From NCBI GenBank assembly GCA_012270125.1, contig JAAXIY010000070.1, forward strand, positions 1 through 56,771: DNA of 56,771 bases, read 5' to 3'. Origin of the DNA: Paracoccaceae bacterium. Its GTDB lineage: Bacteria; Pseudomonadota; Alphaproteobacteria; Rhodobacterales; Rhodobacteraceae. Numbering within the stretch: position 1 is the stretch's first letter; each line of letters begins with the position of its first letter. Made by a program: the position numbers and the translations under genes. Positions 24,936 through 34,260 of this stretch are shown here, one piece after another. The notes beneath the pieces were generated by a model. The model ran no database searches, was not told the DNA's origin, and saw nothing but the letters and a program-made list of their open reading frames with translations.

Positions 24936-25589
24936 CTAAATTATTTTTTGCCCTGCTTCTTTAATATCCGATAAAAAAGCTGCTAAACCTTTGTCTGTTA
25001 GTGGATGCGATGCTAAGGATTTTATAACTGAAGGTGGAGCAGTCATTACGTCTGCGCCAATTAAGGCGCTTTGAGTTACATGATTGACTGTGCGGATAGA
25101 GGCAGCCAGAATTTGAGTATCAAAGCCATAGTTATCATAAATTAAACGGATGTCGCTGATAAGATCTAGCCCATCTAAATTTACATCATCAAGTCTGCCA
25201 ATAAATGGCGAGATAAATGTTGCTCCAGCTTTTGCGGCAAGCAGTGCTTGATTTGCAGAAAAGCAAAGGGTGACGTTTACCATATGCCCTAAGCCCGATA
25301 GTGTTTTACATGCTTTGAGCCCATCCCAGGTTAGTGGGACTTTAACAGCTATGTTGTCTGCTATTTGAGCCAGCTTTTTACCTTCGGCTATCATTTGTTC
25401 GGCCTCCGTAGCGGTAACTTCTGCGCTGACAGGACCAGAGACAATGTTACAGATTTCTTGAGTTACTTCGATTATGTCCCTACCTGATTTGCGAATTAAA
25501 GAAGGGTTGGTCGTTACGCCATCTACCATCCCAAATTCGTTTAGTTCTCTAATTTCGTCAATTTCAGCGGTGTCTACGAAAAATTTCAT
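24936..25589 (-). CDS. Small-type transaldolase (fructose-6-phosphate aldolase/TalC family)
   Basis: A 217-residue TIM-barrel aldolase of the Fsa/TalC family with Schiff-base Lys83 (VKVPLT), [11 protein letters not shown] near the start and AASIRTVNH near the C-terminus. Relatives are named either fructose-6-phosphate aldolase or transaldolase. Two positions point to transaldolase: Glu57 (VSAEVTA), where E. coli FsaA has Gln59, and Phe129 (SPFIGR), where FsaA has Tyr131. It would serve the non-oxidative pentose phosphate pathway. It is the first gene of a minus-strand run leading to DUF484-xerC-pcs. Confidence 0.88.
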   Translation of the reverse strand: MKFFVDTAEIDEIRELNEFGMVDGVTTNPSLIRKSGRDIIEVTQEICNIVSGPVSAEVTATEAEQMIAEGKKLAQIADNIAVKVPLTWDGLKACKTLSGLGHMVNVTLCFSANQALLAAKAGATFISPFIGRLDDVNLDGLDLISDIRLIYDNYGFDTQILAASIRTVNHVTQSALIGADVMTAPPSVIKSLASHPLTDKGLAAFLSDIKEAGQKII

Positions 25590-25711
25590 GATATTTATCC
25601 TTTTTGGGATTGGCCAATGTTAAGTCTCTTCGTTATACCAAGTGATTAATGCAAGATCGTATTCTATTAAAGTCTTTTGCTCCACATTCGTAAAATTAAT
25701 TTGAGGTTAAT

Positions 25712-27910
25712 TTGAAAGTGCAGGATTTTTATAATGAAAATGAACCCATTGCTGTTGTAACAACGGAACCATTTGCTCGTTTTTTAGACTATTTAGCTCC
25801 TGAAGGCGGTTGCCAAATTGGGTCTTTTTTGTTGCTACCACTTGGCAAAAGAAGGGTCTTGGGTGTTGTTTGGGGGCCTGGTGAGGGCAAGTACGAACGT
25901 GCCAAATTGCGCAATGCTCTTAGCGTAATTGATGTACCCCCTATGTCCTATACGATGCGAAAATTTTTAGAGGGTGTTTCGGACTATACCGTTACGCCTT
26001 TAAACTTAATTTTAAAATTATCTACACGCGTATCACAATTGCATAAGCCAGCTGTAATGCAGAAAGTTTTTCATATTGCAACAAATCATTCTCAATTTAA
26101 AAAAACTCCCAAGCGCAATCTTTTGATATCTTCATTAATTAAATCAAAGAAAAATATGTTAACGAAGAAAGAAATAGTTAGTATTTCTGGGGTTAGCACT
26201 GCTGTTATAACAGCCGCAGCTCGAGCAGGACTTTTAAAAGAAGAGCTTATTCCTCGCGATAGTCCATATCCTTTGCTGGATCCAAATTTTAAACCAAAAG
26301 AAATGAATTCCAGTCAAAGCGATGCGTGCAAATTAATTAGGGATTTTCAAAAACAGGCAAAATTTTCTGCAATTCTTCTACAGGGAGTTACTGGTTCAGG
26401 AAAAACTGAAGTCTACCTTGATGCAGTGGCAACGGCTCTAAAAAATGGAGAGCAAGTTTTAGTTCTTCTTCCAGAGATTGCTCTTACCTCTGAGTTTTTT
26501 AGGCGGGTTAAAGATAGGTTTGGTGCTATTCCAGCGGAGTGGCACTCTGGAGTTAGTGTCGCCGAACGTAGGCGTGTTTGGAAGATGGTTGGAAGTGGTG
26601 GCGCTAAACTAGTCATTGGTGCTCGGTCGGCTTTATTCCTTCCATTTATGAATTTGGGTCTGATCATCGTAGATGAAGAGCACGATCATTCTTATAAACA
26701 GGAGGATGGCGTTATATATAATGCCCGAGACATGGCTGTTCTTAGATCTTCTATTGAAAGTTCAACTGTCATTCTCGCTTCTGCTACCCCTAGTCTTGAA
26801 AGTTGGGTTAATGCAAAAAATGGAAAGTACCATCATATTTATTTAGCTGAACGATTTGGGCAATCTTCTTTACCAGACGTAGCTGCGATAGACCTGAGAA
26901 AAGAGAGTCTTCAATCAAATGAATGGATTTCCAAAACTTTGGAAAAGTCTATTTTGAAATGCCTTGATAACAAAGAGCAAGTCCTTCTTTTTTTAAATAG
27001 GAGAGGATATTCTCCAACCACAGTGTGTAGAGCCTGTGGAAATCAAATATCCTGTAGTGAATGTGACGCTAGAATGGTTGAACACAGGTTCATTAAGCGT
27101 CTAATGTGCCATCAGTGTGGCGATACAAAGCCTATGCCTGAAAAGTGTCCGTCTTGTGGAGAAATAGGTCAATTATCAGTAGTTGGACCGGGAGTAGAAC
27201 GCCTTGCTGAAGAGGTCCAACATAAATTCCCTGCCGCTGTGAGGTCAGTTTTATCTTCGGATCTTTATGGATCAGCAAAATCACTAAAAGCTGAAATCCA
27301 GAATATTTCAGAGGGGAATGTGGATATCATTATTGGTACTCAATTAGTAGCAAAAGGACATAATTTTCCAAAATTAAGGTTGGTTGGAGTAATTGACGTG
27401 GATATTGGCCTACAGGGGTCCGATTTAAGGGCATCTGAACGCACTTATCAATTAGTGCGGCAGGTTTCCGGGCGAGCAGGAAGAGTAGACAATCAAGGAA
27501 AGGCCTTAATTCAAACATATCAACCAGAGCACCCAGTCGTCGAAGCAATTTTAAAAGGTAATGATGAAGAGTTTTGGAAATCAGAAGCAAATCAAAGAGA
27601 ATTAGCCGCTATGCCTCCATTTGGCAGGTTAGTTGGTATTATTGTATCATCTTCTAATTTCGAAAAAGCCATGGATACAGCTAATCAACTCAAAAAAAAT
27701 ACTGATGCGTTAGATCGGCTTTCTGCAAAAGTTTACGGCCCGGCTTTAGCGCCAGTTGCAAGAATAAAAGGGCGTCATCGTTTGCGTTTTCTAATTAAAT
27801 CTCCCAAAAATTTAGGTCTTCAAGAAGCAGTTCGAAATTGGGTTGCCACTATTTCCTTAAAAGGTGATGTGAGATTGGTCATCGACATTGACCCTCAAAC
27901 CTTTTATTGA
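25712..27910 (+). CDS. priA: Primosomal protein N' (replication restart helicase PriA)
   Basis: A 732-residue superfamily 2 helicase that reloads the replisome at stalled forks. It has an N-terminal 3'-DNA-end binding domain (about 1-105), Walker A GVTGSGKTEVYLD, Walker B VDEEHDHSYKQ, motif III ASATPS, and an eight-cysteine zinc module (CRACGNQISCSECDARM then CHQCGDTKPMPEKCPSCG) inserted before the C-terminal helicase lobe with GRAGR. The length is standard. It is divergent from the transaldolase gene across 122 bases and starts the long plus-strand run. Confidence 0.96.
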   Translation: MKVQDFYNENEPIAVVTTEPFARFLDYLAPEGGCQIGSFLLLPLGKRRVLGVVWGPGEGKYERAKLRNALSVIDVPPMSYTMRKFLEGVSDYTVTPLNLILKLSTRVSQLHKPAVMQKVFHIATNHSQFKKTPKRNLLISSLIKSKKNMLTKKEIVSISGVSTAVITAAARAGLLKEELIPRDSPYPLLDPNFKPKEMNSSQSDACKLIRDFQKQAKFSAILLQGVTGSGKTEVYLDAVATALKNGEQVLVLLPEIALTSEFFRRVKDRFGAIPAEWHSGVSVAERRRVWKMVGSGGAKLVIGARSALFLPFMNLGLIIVDEEHDHSYKQEDGVIYNARDMAVLRSSIESSTVILASATPSLESWVNAKNGKYHHIYLAERFGQSSLPDVAAIDLRKESLQSNEWISKTLEKSILKCLDNKEQVLLFLNRRGYSPTTVCRACGNQISCSECDARMVEHRFIKRLMCHQCGDTKPMPEKCPSCGEIGQLSVVGPGVERLAEEVQHKFPAAVRSVLSSDLYGSAKSLKAEIQNISEGNVDIIIGTQLVAKGHNFPKLRLVGVIDVDIGLQGSDLRASERTYQLVRQVSGRAGRVDNQGKALIQTYQPEHPVVEAILKGNDEEFWKSEANQRELAAMPPFGRLVGIIVSSSNFEKAMDTANQLKKNTDALDRLSAKVYGPALAPVARIKGRHRLRFLIKSPKNLGLQEAVRNWVATISLKGDVRLVIDIDPQTFY

Positions 27911-27951
27911 CGGCTTTTAATGTAAAAATTCCAATTAATAGGTTTTTATAA

Positions 27952-29193
27952 ATGGCCCGTTTGGTTTCAGTTTTTGACGTGAGTGGGTTGCCTTATTGGC
28001 GTAGGCCAATTTTTCTTTTGTTTATGATGTCAGTAGCGATGCCTATCGCATTTAATGTTTGGTCGGCACTATTAAATAATTTTGTTATTCAGATGGCTGA
28101 CTTTGACGGTTCTGACATAGGTTTATTGCATACTGTGAGAGAAATTCCTGGTTTTTTAGCAGTTGGCGTAATTTTACTTTTGTTAATATTGCGTGAGCAA
28201 ACGCTTGCTTTAATTTCTCTTTTAACACTAGGTATTGCTACGGCTGTTACTGCATATTTTCCATCGATGACTGGCTTGCTGATTATAACTTTAATAAGTT
28301 CATTCGGCTTCCATTACTTTGAAACTTTAAACCAGTCGTTGCAATTGCAATGGCTTCCAAAAGAAGCAGCACCGCAGATTATTGGTTGGTTGGTTGGGGC
28401 AGGGTCAGTAGCCACACTTCTTGCTTATCTTGGGATAATATTTGGATGGCAAATATTGGAACTGTCGTTTAATATTTTGTATGTGTCATCAGGTGGATTA
28501 ACCGCCTTATTAGCAATATATTGTCTATTTGTTTTCCCAAGTTTTAAAACTGAAACTGGCCAATTAAAAAAGCTGGTTATTCGTCGTCGATATTGGCTGT
28601 ATTATGCTTTGCAATTTTTATCTGGAGCTCGAAGGCAGATATTTGTTGTTTTTGCAGGTTTTATGATGGTCGAAAAGTTTGGATTTGAAGTTCATCAGTT
28701 GACAGCGCTTTTTCTTGTAAACCTGGTAATAAATATTTTTGCTGCCCCACTTTTTGGTTATTTTGTGGCTTTTTTTGGAGAACGGCGTGCTCTTTTGATT
28801 GAATACTCTGGTTTGATTTTTGTTTTTTTAGCTTACGGCGGTATTTATATTTTTGACTGGGGCGTTATGTTAGCCGCTACCCTTTTTGTGTTAGATCATT
28901 TGTTTTTTGGACTGCGAATGGCTCTGAAGACATATTTCCAAAAAATTTCTGCTCCTGAAGATATTGCTCCTACTGCAGCTGTTGCATTTACTATAAATCA
29001 CATTGCGGCTGTCTTTCTTCCCGTATTTCTGGGTCTTTTATGGTTAGTGTCTCCCGCTTTGGTATTTATTATTGCAGCATTTATAGCATTTTTATCCTTT
29101 TTACTTGCGTTATTGGTCCCCCGATTTCCAGACAACGGTAAAGAGACTTTATCAATATTTCAATTTTCCCCTAAATCAGAAAACGGACTTTAA
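27952..29193 (+). CDS. Major facilitator superfamily transporter
   Basis: A 413-residue protein with about 12 hydrophobic helices and a short cytosolic linker between the halves (about 200-212, with charged VIRRRYW), consistent with an MFS permease. Marks such as FGEERRALLIEYSGLIF-like loop residues (GERRALLIEYSG) fit the loop between later helices. I see no motif that tells the substrate. It stands 41 bases after priA and two before prmA, so it is probably in one unit with prmA. Confidence 0.8.
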   Translation: MARLVSVFDVSGLPYWRRPIFLLFMMSVAMPIAFNVWSALLNNFVIQMADFDGSDIGLLHTVREIPGFLAVGVILLLLILREQTLALISLLTLGIATAVTAYFPSMTGLLIITLISSFGFHYFETLNQSLQLQWLPKEAAPQIIGWLVGAGSVATLLAYLGIIFGWQILELSFNILYVSSGGLTALLAIYCLFVFPSFKTETGQLKKLVIRRRYWLYYALQFLSGARRQIFVVFAGFMMVEKFGFEVHQLTALFLVNLVINIFAAPLFGYFVAFFGERRALLIEYSGLIFVFLAYGGIYIFDWGVMLAATLFVLDHLFFGLRMALKTYFQKISAPEDIAPTAAVAFTINHIAAVFLPVFLGLLWLVSPALVFIIAAFIAFLSFLLALLVPRFPDNGKETLSIFQFSPKSENGL

Positions 29194-29195
29194 AA

Positions 29196-30068
29196 GTGAT
29201 AACCTACTCAGCGATTACAAAAGTTAACAAAAGAAAACACGCAGAAGGTCTAGGTTTAGCTTTAGAAAAACTTGATCCAGCACCCAGCGGTGTAGGGGTT
29301 TTTGAGTTGGAAGATGGTTCTGGTGAATGGGAGGTAGGTGCTTACTTTATCGAAAAACCAGACGAAATATCGCTTCTCTTATTGGAAAATGCTTTTGATG
29401 CTGGAGGGTTTGTAATCTCTAAAATACCTGAAACAGACTGGGTGGCAAAGGTAAAAAGAGAATTAAGTCCAGTTGAAGCTGGCCGATTTTTTGTTTGCGG
29501 TAAACATGATCTTAAAAAAACGCCAACTGACAGAGTTGGTTTGCTTATTGAAGCTTCAATGGCTTTTGGCACTGGTCACCATGGAACTACAAAAGGTTGC
29601 TTATTAGCTTTAGATAAAATTCTTTCAGAAGTAACAAATTTAAAAAATGTTATTGATATAGGCTGTGGTACAGCAGTACTCGCTATGGCGGTTGCAAAAG
29701 CTTCTTCCGCCAAAATTATGGCTAGTGACGTTGATCCAGTTGCAGTTGAAGTTGCGTTAGCAAATTTGAAAGCAAACAACTTAGAAAATCGTGTCGATTG
29801 TATTGAGGCAATGGGTTTTGAAGATTTTAGAATTAAGTCCCGCGGACCATATGATCTAATATTTGCAAATATTTTAAAGCGTCCTTTGATTGATTTGGCA
29901 CCAGATATCAGTGGTCACATGAGTAGCGGTGGTCTAGCTATTATTTCTGGTATTTTAGATGAACAAGCAGAGGAAATTATTGATTTTTATCAACAAAATG
30001 GTCTGGTGGTTTTTGACCGTATTGATATTGGCGAATGGGTGACACTGACCGTTGCATCTGGAAAATAA
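29196..30068 (+). CDS. prmA: Ribosomal protein L11 methyltransferase
   Basis: A 290-residue SAM-dependent enzyme that trimethylates lysines of ribosomal protein L11. It has an N-terminal substrate domain (about 1-110), then the PrmA hallmark MAFGTGHHGTTKGCL, SAM motif I VIDIGCGTAVLAMAVAK, motif II ASDVDPVAV and the catalytic loop FANILKRPLIDL. The start is GTG, two bases after the MFS stop. The 154 bases that follow contain the ruvC promoter and SOS box. Confidence 0.93.
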   Translation: MITYSAITKVNKRKHAEGLGLALEKLDPAPSGVGVFELEDGSGEWEVGAYFIEKPDEISLLLLENAFDAGGFVISKIPETDWVAKVKRELSPVEAGRFFVCGKHDLKKTPTDRVGLLIEASMAFGTGHHGTTKGCLLALDKILSEVTNLKNVIDIGCGTAVLAMAVAKASSAKIMASDVDPVAVEVALANLKANNLENRVDCIEAMGFEDFRIKSRGPYDLIFANILKRPLIDLAPDISGHMSSGGLAIISGILDEQAEEIIDFYQQNGLVVFDRIDIGEWVTLTVASGK

Positions 30069-30174
30069 AATTTTTTAAAACTAATAATCTGCAAAATTAT
30101 AATTTAGCTTGCGATAGAATTTTTTTATCTCAAAGTTAAACTAACCATCCCAGAGTAATAATCCATTGGATTTT

Positions 30175-30189
30175 GTTCACGTTTCGTGC
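30175..30189. promoter_or_regulatory. Putative LexA (SOS) box upstream of ruvCAB
   Basis: GTTC-(7 bases)-GTGC matches the alphaproteobacterial LexA box GTTC-N7-GTTC at seven of eight fixed positions. It stands 34 bases before the ruvC start and falls between a possible -35 (TTGGAT, 30166-30171) and the AT-rich -10 zone, the right place for repression. ruvCAB is a known SOS target in this class. Confidence 0.6.
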
Positions 30190-30222
30190 TACTTATTGAT
30201 AAAATAAAAAGGGCAGTAAAAA

Positions 30223-30723
30223 ATGCGAGTTTTAGGGATCGATCCAGGCCTGAGAAACATGGGCTGGGGTATCGTTGATGTAAGTGGAAATAAATTATCG
30301 CATATTGCAAATGGCGTATGCCAGTCTCAAGGGAATGATCTAGCAACCAGATTGCTATCTTTATTTAATCAGATGGAGACAATACTAGAACAGTGGCAAC
30401 CTACGCATGCTGCCGTGGAAAACACATTTGTTAATAAAGACAGCGTAAATTCGCTTAAACTTGCACAAGCAAGAGCCATTGCCATGGTGGTTCCAAGAAA
30501 ATTCGGGCTTGAGGTATCAGAATATGCTCCCAACAAAGTAAAAAAAACTATTGTTGGCGTTGGACATGCAGACAAACAACAAATAATGCATATGGTTAAG
30601 CTTCAGCTTCCTGGTGTTCAATTAAACGGTCCGGACTCATCTGACGCTTTGGCTGTTGCAATTTGCCACTCTTACCATGCACAATCAAATGATCGATTTT
30701 TGCAAGCTCTAGAGAAGGTTTGA
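30223..30723 (+). CDS. ruvC: Holliday junction endonuclease RuvC
   Basis: A 166-residue RNase H-fold nuclease that cuts Holliday junctions. The four acidic catalytic residues are visible: Asp7 in [14 protein letters not shown], Glu in AAVENTFVN, and two in [12 protein letters not shown] near the C-terminus. The family's [14 protein letters not shown] motif is present. It is the first gene of ruvCAB; ruvA's TTG/ATG region directly overlaps its stop, with the ruvA ATG two bases on. A likely SOS box lies in its promoter. Confidence 0.96.
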   Translation: MRVLGIDPGLRNMGWGIVDVSGNKLSHIANGVCQSQGNDLATRLLSLFNQMETILEQWQPTHAAVENTFVNKDSVNSLKLAQARAIAMVVPRKFGLEVSEYAPNKVKKTIVGVGHADKQQIMHMVKLQLPGVQLNGPDSSDALAVAICHSYHAQSNDRFLQALEKV

Positions 30724-30725
30724 AT

Positions 30726-31397
30726 ATGATTGGGAGACTGCGTGGTCGAGTAGATTATAAAGCACATGATCATTTTTTATTGGATGTCAGTGGTGTTGGA
30801 TATTTAATTTTCTGCTCAGAACGAACTCTTTCAGAAATACCTGGCAATGGAGAATTCACAACAATTTATACAGACTTGCTAGTTCGAGAAGATTTGCTTC
30901 AGATATTTGGGTTTTTATCGCAAGTTGAAAAAGAATGGTACAGGTTACTAATGTCTGTTCAAGGGGTAGGGGCAAAAGCCTCTCTCGCCATTCTTAGTGC
31001 GTTAGGAGAAGATGGAGTGAGTAGAGCCATTGCATTAGGGGATTGGACGTCTGTCAAGTCTGCTAAGGGTATAGGTCCTAAAACTGCCCAAAGAGTGGTT
31101 AATGAATTAAAAGACAAAGCAGCCCATGTTATGTCACTGGTTCCTCATAAAGTAGGTAATCAAGAAGAAAAGGTTAGTGACGCCGATATTATCGAAAGAA
31201 TAGATGACAATCCCTCTATTAATTTGGCCATATCAAATAACTCGGCGCAGGCTGATGCCTTATCAGCCTTACAAAACCTTGGCTATACCCCAAGCGATGC
31301 AGCTGCAGCTGTAGCTAAAATTCTAAATCAAAGTTCGGATTTAAGTACTGAAGAATTAATCCGGAGTTCACTTAAAATGCTCAGTCCAAAGGGATAA
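30726..31397 (+). CDS. ruvA: Holliday junction helicase subunit RuvA
   Basis: A 223-residue junction-recognition protein that recruits RuvB. It starts MIGRLRG as the family does, so I take the ATG at 30726 instead of the TTG at 30720. Domain I is an OB fold (about 1-65), domain II has two helix-hairpin-helix motifs ([20 protein letters not shown] and [19 protein letters not shown]), and domain III ([25 protein letters not shown]) contacts RuvB. The acidic linker between II and III is long. It is two bases from ruvC and two from ruvB. Confidence 0.96.
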   Translation: MIGRLRGRVDYKAHDHFLLDVSGVGYLIFCSERTLSEIPGNGEFTTIYTDLLVREDLLQIFGFLSQVEKEWYRLLMSVQGVGAKASLAILSALGEDGVSRAIALGDWTSVKSAKGIGPKTAQRVVNELKDKAAHVMSLVPHKVGNQEEKVSDADIIERIDDNPSINLAISNNSAQADALSALQNLGYTPSDAAAAVAKILNQSSDLSTEELIRSSLKMLSPKG

Positions 31398-31399
31398 TT

Positions 31400-32419
31400 A
31401 TGAGTGATATTAATCCACTAATCCGCGAAGAGTCAGTACCCGATGATAATGATCGAGCACTTCGGCCAAAATCTCTTAATGAATTCATAGGACAGTCAGA
31501 AGCTCGATCTAACCTGAGCGTTTTTATTGAAAGTGCAAGACGGCGAAATGATGCTATGGATCACACCTTATTTTTTGGACCTCCAGGTTTGGGTAAAACT
31601 ACGCTTGCTCAAATAATTAGTAGAGAGCTGGGTGTGAATTTTAGAATGAGTTCGGGTCCAGTTTTGGCAAAGGCAGGAGATCTTGCTGCAATATTAACTA
31701 ATTTGGAAGCCAATGATGTTTTATTCATTGATGAAATCCATAGGCTTAATCCTGTTGTTGAAGAGATTTTATACCCAGCGCTAGAGGACTTTGAGTTGGA
31801 TCTTGTTATTGGTGAAGGGCCAGCAGCAAGAACGGTGCGAATTGAACTTCAACCTTTCACTTTGGTTGGGGCAACAACAAGGTTAGGGTTGCTTACTACG
31901 CCTTTACGTGACCGATTTGGTATACCAATTAGACTTCAATTCTACTCTGAAGAAGAACTTTACCAAATCGTCAAATTGAATACAGAAAAACTTAATATTA
32001 TTGCAGACGAAAGTGGAGCAAGAGAAATCGCAAGGCGTGCGCGAGGAACACCGAGAATAGCCGGTCGGCTTTTAAGGCGTGTGGTTGATTTTGTTTTGGT
32101 TGAGGGCACTGGTGTTTTAAATAAAAAAATAGCTGATCATGCGCTGAGCCGTCTTGGTGTTGATAATTTAGGCCTTGATGCTGCAGATCGTCGCTATCTT
32201 AAATTAATTGCAGAGCAATATTCTGGAGGTCCTGTCGGAATAGAGACTTTAAGCGCAGCAATATCTGAAAGTAGGGATGCGCTAGAGGAGGTTATTGAGC
32301 CTTATCTTTTACAAATGGGATTAATACAACGAACACCGCGAGGTCGTATGCTTGCGAAGAATGGTTGGAAGCATATAGGGATGACACCACCAAAATCGCA
32401 AGGGGACATGTTTGAGTAA
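31400..32419 (+). CDS. ruvB: Holliday junction helicase subunit RuvB
   Basis: A 339-residue AAA+ motor that drives branch migration. Visible motifs are [18 protein letters not shown] near the start, Walker [10 protein letters not shown], Walker [15 protein letters not shown], the beta-hairpin that touches RuvA ([16 protein letters not shown]), sensor [18 protein letters not shown] and a C-terminal winged helix ending [16 protein letters not shown]. It completes ruvCAB, starting two bases after ruvA. Confidence 0.97.
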   Translation: MSDINPLIREESVPDDNDRALRPKSLNEFIGQSEARSNLSVFIESARRRNDAMDHTLFFGPPGLGKTTLAQIISRELGVNFRMSSGPVLAKAGDLAAILTNLEANDVLFIDEIHRLNPVVEEILYPALEDFELDLVIGEGPAARTVRIELQPFTLVGATTRLGLLTTPLRDRFGIPIRLQFYSEEELYQIVKLNTEKLNIIADESGAREIARRARGTPRIAGRLLRRVVDFVLVEGTGVLNKKIADHALSRLGVDNLGLDAADRRYLKLIAEQYSGGPVGIETLSAAISESRDALEEVIEPYLLQMGLIQRTPRGRMLAKNGWKHIGMTPPKSQGDMFE

Positions 32420-32439
32420 ATTTGAAATAAGTATTTTGA

Positions 32440-33087
32440 GTGAAAAATTTGAAATACCAAAGTGACGCAATCGAAGAATATTTCACTCGATCAGATGGGC
32501 AATATATTTTTGCTAGATGGGGAAGACCCATCGCTCCTGTTGTTTTTGGTGTGCAAGATAAAACACTTGTCACATTGAAGACAGCCATCCAATCATTGAC
32601 GATCATAGCTAACCATGAAATGGCGGAAACTGATCCCGAGTTAGGATCAAACGCTATGTTTTTTTTCTTTCTATCTTGGGATGAGTTGCTTGAAGTTAAA
32701 GATCTGGATAGAATAGTTCCCGATCTTGGTAATTTAGTTGGTAGATTGAAGTCTCTAAACGCCAATCAATATAGATTTTTTCGGTTTGATGAAAGTGGTG
32801 GAATAAAAGCAGTTTTTGCGTTTGTGTGTATGGATGAAAACTTAAAAACTGTGTCTGCTGAAGTTTTGTGTTTAAATCAGGTTGTCCAGATGTTTCTTCT
32901 TTGGTCTGATGAAGCTTTTAAATCTAAGTCCCCAACTTTAATCGCTAAAAATGGACGCGTTATGCTCAATCCAGTGGTAAGTGACATTATAAAAGCAGTT
33001 TATGATCCAACAATGCCAATAGTTTCAAACGATAAAAGCCATGCTTTAAGAGTTCGAGCTAGGATTGATTTATTTAGGAATAATTAA
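32440..33087 (+). CDS. Unrecognised conserved-looking protein between ruvB and ybgC
   Basis: A 215-residue open frame with a GTG start, 20 bases after ruvB and two before ybgC, in the same direction. I do not recognise the family. It looks soluble: there is no signal peptide or clear membrane helix, although FVVFALPIVIxx-type stretches are absent and the most hydrophobic patch is AMFFFFLSWDELLEV (about residues 72-86). A segment AVYDPTMPIVSNDKSHALRVRARIDLF closes the protein. Tight packing in an operon-like run and normal codon use argue that it is real. A link with DNA repair or the Tol-Pal system would be guesswork. Confidence 0.65.
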   Translation: MKNLKYQSDAIEEYFTRSDGQYIFARWGRPIAPVVFGVQDKTLVTLKTAIQSLTIIANHEMAETDPELGSNAMFFFFLSWDELLEVKDLDRIVPDLGNLVGRLKSLNANQYRFFRFDESGGIKAVFAFVCMDENLKTVSAEVLCLNQVVQMFLLWSDEAFKSKSPTLIAKNGRVMLNPVVSDIIKAVYDPTMPIVSNDKSHALRVRARIDLFRNN

Positions 33088-33089
33088 TC

Positions 33090-33482
33090 ATGAAAAACCA
33101 CTCTATGAATATTCGAGTATATTATGAAGACACAGATTTGGGAGGAGTCGTATACTATGCTAACTATTTACGCTTTATAGAAAGAGCACGCAGTGAATGG
33201 ATCCGTGAAATTGGAATAGATCAAATAAAAATGAGAGATGACGAAAAAATCATTTTTGTTGTCACTAAACTTAAAGCAGATTATCTGGTACCTGCTAGCT
33301 TCGATGATGTGTTAACTATAGCTTCAAAAATAAAAGTTGTGTCTCCAGTTAGGGCATATTTTTATCAAAATATCTATCGGGGAGAAGAGCTGTTATTTAA
33401 GGCAGAAGTATGCGTGGCATGCACCTCGATGTCTGGTCGAGTGAAAAGATTGCCAGAAAAGATTAAGATTTTAAAGACATAA
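33090..33482 (+). CDS. ybgC: YbgC-type acyl-CoA thioesterase (tol-pal associated)
   Basis: A 130-residue hotdog-fold 4-hydroxybenzoyl-CoA thioesterase-like enzyme. The family motif is plain: VYYEDTDLGGVVYYANYLRFIERARSEWI (about residues 10-38) with the catalytic Asp. YbgC enzymes hydrolyse short acyl-CoA or act in phospholipid metabolism, and the gene is nearly always the first of the tol-pal cluster, as here, 66 bases ahead of tolQ. Confidence 0.94.
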   Translation: MKNHSMNIRVYYEDTDLGGVVYYANYLRFIERARSEWIREIGIDQIKMRDDEKIIFVVTKLKADYLVPASFDDVLTIASKIKVVSPVRAYFYQNIYRGEELLFKAEVCVACTSMSGRVKRLPEKIKILKT

Positions 33483-33548
33483 ACCTATACTCGGTGCCTT
33501 TCATCATGTTAACAGGAAACCGATTTTATAATCTTGAGACGATGACCT

Positions 33549-34259
33549 ATGATAACAGAAGCATTAATATTCAAAGCTATAGTAACAACACAAGAAATTG
33601 ATTTTTCATTTTGGGCTCTTTTTGCTCGAGCAACACTCACTGTTAAAATTGTAATTTTAATGCTCATTGGGGCATCATTTTGGGCATGGGCGATTATTAT
33701 TCAAAGACATTTAGTTTTCAGCTCAGCTCGCAGAGATGCCGCTAGATTTGATCGAGCTTTTTGGTCAGGCGAACCTTTGGATGAATTATATCAACAGTTA
33801 GGACAAACTCCCCGCGGGCGAGCAGCAAAGATTTTTGTGGCAGGCATGAAGGAGTGGGAGCAGTCTCAACGTGCGGATGGTGGATTGATTGCAGGCATTC
33901 AATCTCGAGTTGATAGATCGATGGATGTGGCCGTTTCAAGAGAAGCTGAAAAACTGCAGTCAGGATTGACTGTCTTGGCAACCGTTGGCTCGACCGCCCC
34001 TTTTGTGGGCTTATTTGGTACAGTTTGGGGTATCATGAATGCTTTTATTGAAATTGCTCAGCAGCAAAATACAAACTTGGCTGTTGTTGCTCCGGGTATC
34101 GCTGAGGCTTTGCTAGCTACAGGTCTAGGCTTGTTGGCTGCTATCCCTGCAGTAGTTTTTTATAACAAACTGAATGCTGACTGTGATCGGCTGGTGGCTG
34201 GCTATGAAAGTTTTGCCGATGAATTTTCAACAATCTTGAGCCGTCAGTTGGATAGTTAA
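33549..34259 (+). CDS. tolQ: Tol-Pal system proton-channel subunit TolQ
   Basis: A 236-residue inner-membrane protein with three transmembrane segments (about 25-48, 140-162, 172-195), homologous to MotA/ExbB. The conserved TVGSTAPFVGLFGTVWGIM and GIAEALLATGLGLLAAIPAVVFYN segments form the TolQ channel wall. With TolR it uses the proton gradient to drive TolA during outer-membrane constriction at division. tolR begins one base after its stop. Confidence 0.96.
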   Translation: MITEALIFKAIVTTQEIDFSFWALFARATLTVKIVILMLIGASFWAWAIIIQRHLVFSSARRDAARFDRAFWSGEPLDELYQQLGQTPRGRAAKIFVAGMKEWEQSQRADGGLIAGIQSRVDRSMDVAVSREAEKLQSGLTVLATVGSTAPFVGLFGTVWGIMNAFIEIAQQQNTNLAVVAPGIAEALLATGLGLLAAIPAVVFYNKLNADCDRLVAGYESFADEFSTILSRQLDS

Positions 34260-34260
34260 T

